A stretch of DNA of 64,000 bases, taken from Acanthopleura granulata. Its lineage: Eukaryota > Mollusca > Polyplacophora > Chitonida > Chitonidae. Below are positions 63,001 through 64,000 of this stretch, in pieces. How positions within the stretch are numbered: position 1 is the first letter of the stretch; each line of letters begins with the position of its first letter. The notes under the pieces were generated by a model. The model did not search any database, was not told where the DNA came from, and saw only the letters and a list, made by a program, of their open reading frames with translations. The translations under genes and the position numbers were made by a program. The stretch lies in assembly GCA_016165875.1 (NCBI GenBank), contig JABBOT010000015.1, positions 5,439,928 to 5,503,927 on the forward strand, in the 5' to 3' direction.

Positions 63001-63357
63001 GTCCTGAAAAGTGCATACTTTCTCCAGGCAAATAAATGCAATACAATATTGCTTTTGGTGTCGAAACTTACATTTTTCCGAAAGGACATCATTTCAAATA
63101 TACGTCAAACACCTTTTTGAGATGAACAAACTTCGGGCAAAATTTGCAATTTACTTCAGGACAAGATTTTAGGTCATTGACCACACGTCTCTATGTTCAT
63201 TTACTTTTGGTCAGTTACCTGGTCACTCATTTTGCGGACTATGTTCGTAAGCTCCTGTATAACCATATCAACACACTTAATGGATGGCTCCCGTAATTTG
63301 GAAATCTGTTTCTTGACAATTGTCTCAAAAGCCATGTCAGGCGTGAACAGGCCAGTT
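38975..63357 (-). CDS. Dynamin gene, 3' part (stalk to C-terminus), 5' end outside window
   Basis: The - strand exons are 63357-63219, 62924-62767, 62077-62029, 61266-61153, one of three PH exons, 49701-49572, 48714-48568, 46841-46785, 46667-46486, 45130-44978, optionally 42958-42734, then 39053-38975. They join in frame into about 438 residues (about 513 with the optional exon), ending in TAA. Domain order is second half of the stalk ([42 protein letters not shown]), PH domain (VIRKGWLT to [13 protein letters not shown]), GED ([33 protein letters not shown]) and a proline-rich tail with PSRP motifs. Dynamin is the GTPase that assembles on vesicle necks and severs them. The GTPase domain lies to the right of the window. 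Confidence 0.95.
39054..42733 (-). other. Intron before the dynamin terminal exon
   Basis: About 3.7 kb in which I found no further exon. It contains an A-run at about 41919-41940 and no defined mobile element. Confidence 0.45.
42734..42958 (-). CDS. Dynamin optional C-terminal exon (225 nt, in frame)
   Basis: The acceptor is CATTGTGATCAG and the donor AA|GTATGT. Phase 2 on both sides and a length divisible by 3 let it be included or skipped without a frame change. After completing Thr it encodes [60 protein letters not shown] and [14 protein letters not shown]. It is not proline-rich. The [15 protein letters not shown] stretch vaguely recalls the GQAA-containing end of Drosophila shibire (memory only). 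Use is inferred from splice sites and the open frame. Confidence 0.7.
43214..43531. mobile_element. hAT-like MITE
   Basis: The left end CAGGGTCGCCACA and the right end TGTGGCAACCCTG are inverted repeats with one mismatch, and a CAGGG...GCCA terminus is typical of hAT-type elements. The 318-bp element has no coding capacity. A clean 8-bp target-site duplication is not visible, probably from decay. Confidence 0.65.
44149..44411 (-). repeat. SINE (family 1) with 12-bp target-site duplication
   Basis: The reversed tail TTTATTTATTTGATTGGTG, the body and a near-complete tRNA-like head end in GGCCCC. AATACAAATATA flanks it at 44137-44148 and 44412-44423. It lies in the intron after the proline-rich exon. 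Confidence 0.92.
44978..45130 (-). CDS. Dynamin proline-rich domain exon (D10)
   Basis: The acceptor is CATCCACAG and the donor AC|GTAAGT. In frame from D9 it completes Gly and gives [36 protein letters not shown] and [14 protein letters not shown] plus two bases. It is rich in PxxP and PSRP motifs that bind SH3 domains of amphiphysin, endophilin and Grb2-type partners. A different open frame over this exon (44940-45503) is not the coding one. Confidence 0.93.
46486..46667 (-). CDS. Dynamin GED end and start of proline-rich tail (D9)
   Basis: The acceptor is CAATCCCAG and the donor GG|GTGAGA. It encodes [40 protein letters not shown] and [20 protein letters not shown] plus two bases of Gly. 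LLRMYHA.KEALSII ends the GED helix. STPMPPPV begins the tail. Confidence 0.96.
46785..46841 (-). CDS. Dynamin GED exon (D8, 57 nt)
   Basis: The acceptor is CGTGTTTCAG and the donor CAG|GTAACC. It has 19 codons: [19 protein letters not shown]. This matches the KEFIFSELLANLYS segment of vertebrate GED. Both flanking introns are phase 0. Confidence 0.95.
47043..47690 (+). repeat. Minisatellite with 58-59-bp units, eleven copies
   Basis: Each unit carries CATGAGTGAGCCACATCCTC, then TCAAGAACACTACTGTCTG and TCACTGTCATCCAGGCCC. Units alternate between subtypes (TCTTTTCGGGAACACTGCTG against TCTCAAGAACACTACTG), showing higher-order duplication. It lies in the D7-D8 intron of dynamin. Confidence 0.96.
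47807..48075 (-). repeat. SINE (family 1), - strand
   Basis: TTATTTATCTGATTGGTGTT opens the reversed tail. ATTATGGTGGGAGGAAAC and GGTAGCTGGCAGACCTTCCC are body. The head degrades into a C-run at about 48072-48083. No target-site duplication was found. Confidence 0.75.
48568..48714 (-). CDS. Dynamin GED start exon (D7)
   Basis: The acceptor is CTTATTGTAG and the donor GAC|GTGAGT. It has 49 codons: [40 protein letters not shown] and [29 protein letters not shown] is the GTPase effector domain signature, which folds back on the GTPase and stalk. Confidence 0.96.
48993..49172 (-). repeat. SINE (family 1), - strand, left half of an inverted pair
   Basis: TTATTTATTTGATTGGTG opens the reversed tail, followed by GTGGGAGGAAACC and AGCAGGTTGCTGGCAAACC. 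Part of the region before the gene-proximal head is missing. Together with 49203-49477 it forms a potential hairpin in the dynamin pre-mRNA. Confidence 0.75.
49203..49477 (+). repeat. SINE (family 1), + strand, right half of an inverted pair
   Basis: The head begins near GTGGCCAAGGGGGTTAGTGC, the B-box-like sequence is GTTCAAGTC, the body is TTTCTCCCAGGCTCTGCTCGG, and the tail is CAAACAAATAAATACATAAA. It is more diverged than 62136. It is immediately preceded by an inverted copy at 48993-49172. Confidence 0.75.
49572..49701 (-). CDS. Dynamin PH domain end exon (D6)
   Basis: The acceptor is GTCCTCTGTAG and the donor AGT|GTAAGG. It completes Arg and encodes [20 protein letters not shown] then [20 protein letters not shown] and [22 protein letters not shown] is a dynamin PH C-terminal helix signature. 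It must accept all three alternative PH exons (phase 2 in). Confidence 0.95.
49702..54512 (-). other. Intron between PH exon c and the PH end exon
   Basis: About 4.8 kb with no fourth PH exon copy that I could find and no clear mobile element. Open frames of 60-130 codons on both strands have no recognisable domains. Confidence 0.45.
54513..54622 (-). CDS. Dynamin alternative PH exon, version c
   Basis: The acceptor is CTGTACTCAG and the donor AG|GTAAGC. It is 110 nt, phase 0 in and 2 out. It encodes [20 protein letters not shown], then [16 protein letters not shown] and two bases of Arg. [10 protein letters not shown] is closest to vertebrate dynamin (SSKHIFALFN by recollection), so this may be the ancestral-like version. 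Confidence 0.94.
55022..55062 (+). repeat. G-rich tract with quadruplex potential
   Basis: At least four runs of three or more G lie within about 40 bases (TGGGGGGTGGG, GGTGGGGGTGGGGGT). It lies in the intron downstream of alternative PH exon c and appears as C-rich RNA in the dynamin transcript. A second G-rich tract lies at about 51299-51359. Confidence 0.6.
55430..56162 (+). repeat. About 150-bp tandem repeat array with element-like end, between PH exons b and c
   Basis: Four diverged copies contain AAGGTC.CTGAAAATCAATA, GGTTCTTCCTCATGCCAATG and GTGTAAGTTTGGTGAACTTG. The right end reads GACAGACAGATGGAGGGACG, then CAAAATTGGCGGAGGGG, which looks like the terminus of a dispersed repeat family common in marine invertebrates (recollection). 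Confidence 0.8.
56416..56528 (-). CDS. Dynamin alternative PH exon, version b
   Basis: The acceptor is CTTTTTTTAG and the donor AG|GTATTG. It is 113 nt, one codon longer than the others, with identical phases. It encodes [20 protein letters not shown], then [17 protein letters not shown] and two bases of Arg. The extra residue lies in NVEQS, and KKHQFK adds positive charge near loop 3. Confidence 0.93.
59134..59243 (-). CDS. Dynamin alternative PH exon, version a
   Basis: The acceptor is GAATTTCAG and the donor AG|GTACCC. It is 110 nt, phase 0 in and 2 out. It encodes [20 protein letters not shown], then [16 protein letters not shown] and two bases of Arg. It covers the end of variable loop 2 through variable loop 3 of the PH domain. 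Distinctive features are RRPTF where the other versions have KKH or SKH, and a Cys after LPLD. Confidence 0.93.
60217..60672 (+). repeat. Minisatellite with about 39-bp units in the D4 to PH-a intron
   Basis: About eleven imperfect copies carry AGTTACAGTACATCCTGACA followed by CCAAGTGTGACACTGTCA variants. The copies diverge by point changes and small gaps. The array sits directly upstream of the first alternative PH exon in the - strand transcript. Confidence 0.92.
61153..61266 (-). CDS. Dynamin PH domain exon, N-terminal part (D4)
   Basis: The acceptor is GTGCCTACAG and the donor GAG|GTATGT. It has 38 codons: [20 protein letters not shown] then [18 protein letters not shown]. It carries variable loop 1 with a hydrophobic tip (FM) and the following Lys, the membrane-inserting loop in dynamin-1 (around I533-K535). 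This constitutive donor feeds the three alternative PH exons. Confidence 0.95.
62029..62077 (-). CDS. Dynamin stalk-PH linker exon (D3, 49 nt)
   Basis: The acceptor is CTTCAACAG and the donor CAG|GTATGA. It completes Asn and encodes [16 protein letters not shown], equivalent to the NAQQ...GNQ linker of vertebrate dynamin-1. It is basic and flexible, joining stalk to PH domain. Confidence 0.9.
62136..62416 (+). repeat. Full-length tRNA-derived SINE (family 1 reference copy)
   Basis: This is the best-preserved copy in the window. It starts GGGGGCCTCAGTCGTGGCTC with the A-box-like GTGGCTCAGTCGGTTAGCG and the B-box-like GTTCAAGTCC. The body contains GGCCGTGGGTTTCCCC and CTCCCACCATAATGCTGGCC, and the end has AGTGAAATATTCTTGA then an (AAAT)n tail. 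It lies just upstream of the D3 acceptor. The tRNA-like head is not a functional tRNA gene. Confidence 0.92.
62573..62707 (+). repeat. 5'-truncated SINE (family 1) with 14-bp target-site duplication
   Basis: The body and tail (CCCTCCATAATGCTGGCTG, ATGAAATATTCTTGAG, (AAAT)n-like) are flanked by CTTAAAATTTGGGA at 62559-62572 and 62708-62721. The perfect duplication proves insertion by retrotransposition in the D2-D3 intron. Confidence 0.9.
62767..62924 (-). CDS. Dynamin stalk exon (D2)
   Basis: The acceptor is CGTTTTCAG and the donor AA|GTAAGT. It encodes [35 protein letters not shown] and [13 protein letters not shown] plus two bases of Asn. The [12 protein letters not shown] motif is a dynamin hallmark at the end of the stalk. 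The initial Met is internal to the protein. Confidence 0.95.
63219..63357 (-). CDS. Dynamin stalk exon (window exon D1)
   Basis: The acceptor is CTTCACAAG and the donor CAG|GTAACT. The exon completes an Arg codon and encodes [32 protein letters not shown] and [13 protein letters not shown]. This is the region that vertebrate dynamins encode as mutually exclusive exons 10a/10b. I see no second copy between here and the next exon. A partner could lie upstream, beyond the window. Confidence 0.93.
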
Positions 63358-64000
63358 CTTGTGAAGGGAAAAGAGAGAGAAACATAATTTATCAGTGAAG
63401 AAGCTTCAAATCTGATTCTGCAACATCGGCTAGTACATGTCATTCTGCGAGGGAAGAAATAAATTCATTATTAATACATGAGGGTGAAATCCAAAGATTG
63501 TCAGTGTTTAGTGAAATACCACTTTTGTCATTACATGTTGATATTTTGTTTCACCAAGACACCAGGATGTCAAAAAAGAAACATTTTTAAGATGTTCCAA
63601 TGTGAGCTCCGCAGAATGACACCATAATACAAGCTCATTCAACTTTTAGCACTCATCTGTGAAGGCCAACACCTAAAAACACTGCTTAACTTGTTTACAT
63701 GCACATAATAACAACATTATCAAAACATAACTAATAAATATAATATTGGACAGTGTGGGCTGAATAACATATTGTTCTCGCAAAAGTTGGAAATGATAAG
63801 CCATGAGAAGTAAAATCATTTCCACCTCTCACCTGAACAATATTCATCCTTCAATATCCTATGCAATATCCTCTACTTACAAGGTTTTCAAAAAGTTTAC
63901 AACTTCACTTTTGGAACTACCAGTAGCTTATCTATGTTCAGAATTCAGATCTTCTCATCTGTCCAGTCAGTTACCATGATCATTACACGTGTCAAGGGCA
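63358..64000 (-). other. Dynamin intron running off the right edge
   Basis: No further dynamin exon is visible. The preceding coding exon, encoding the first part of the stalk and before it the GTPase domain, must lie beyond 64000. Confidence 0.6.

Overview
This is animal nuclear DNA: AT-rich, intron-dense, with spliced exons bounded by GT/AG, and scattered tRNA-derived SINEs, MITEs and minisatellites. The protein sequences are clearly bilaterian. The SINE tails resemble elements I associate with marine lophotrochozoans (molluscs, brachiopods), but I cannot name the species.

Layout: (1) 1-6.6 kb is intergenic and holds two SINE families, including inverted pairs. (2) 6.7-28.0 kb, + strand, is a complete flotillin-1 gene. 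One path through it uses 12 coding exons and gives 428 residues, the family's normal size. (3) 28.0-39.0 kb is the tail-to-tail interval, made of probable long 3' UTRs, a TTAA-flanked foldback element and no convincing coding sequence. (4) 39.0-63.4 kb, - strand, is the 3' part of a dynamin gene: second half of the stalk, PH domain, GED and proline-rich tail. The GTPase domain lies beyond the right edge.

The outstanding signal is tandem exon duplication in both genes. Flotillin exon 3 (part of the SPFH/PHB domain) occurs five times in a row at 9858, 13662, 15192, 18923 and 20146. Each copy is exactly 91 nt with the same phases (2 in, 0 out), intact splice sites and an open frame. Because 91 is not a multiple of 3, only transcripts with one copy (or four) stay in frame, so the array looks like a mutually exclusive splicing cassette. 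In dynamin, the exon encoding the middle of the PH domain (roughly variable loops 2 to 3 of the lipid-binding face) occurs three times at 59243, 56528 and 54622 (- strand). These copies are 110, 113 and 110 nt and share phases (0 in, 2 out). A 225-nt in-frame exon is also available in the dynamin proline-rich tail.

Both genes act at membranes: flotillin scaffolds microdomains and clathrin-independent endocytosis, and dynamin performs membrane scission. Each appears able to swap a short segment of its membrane-facing module by splicing. The exon structures are read directly from sequence. Their exclusive use, tissue specificity and lipid selectivity are inference and need transcript data.
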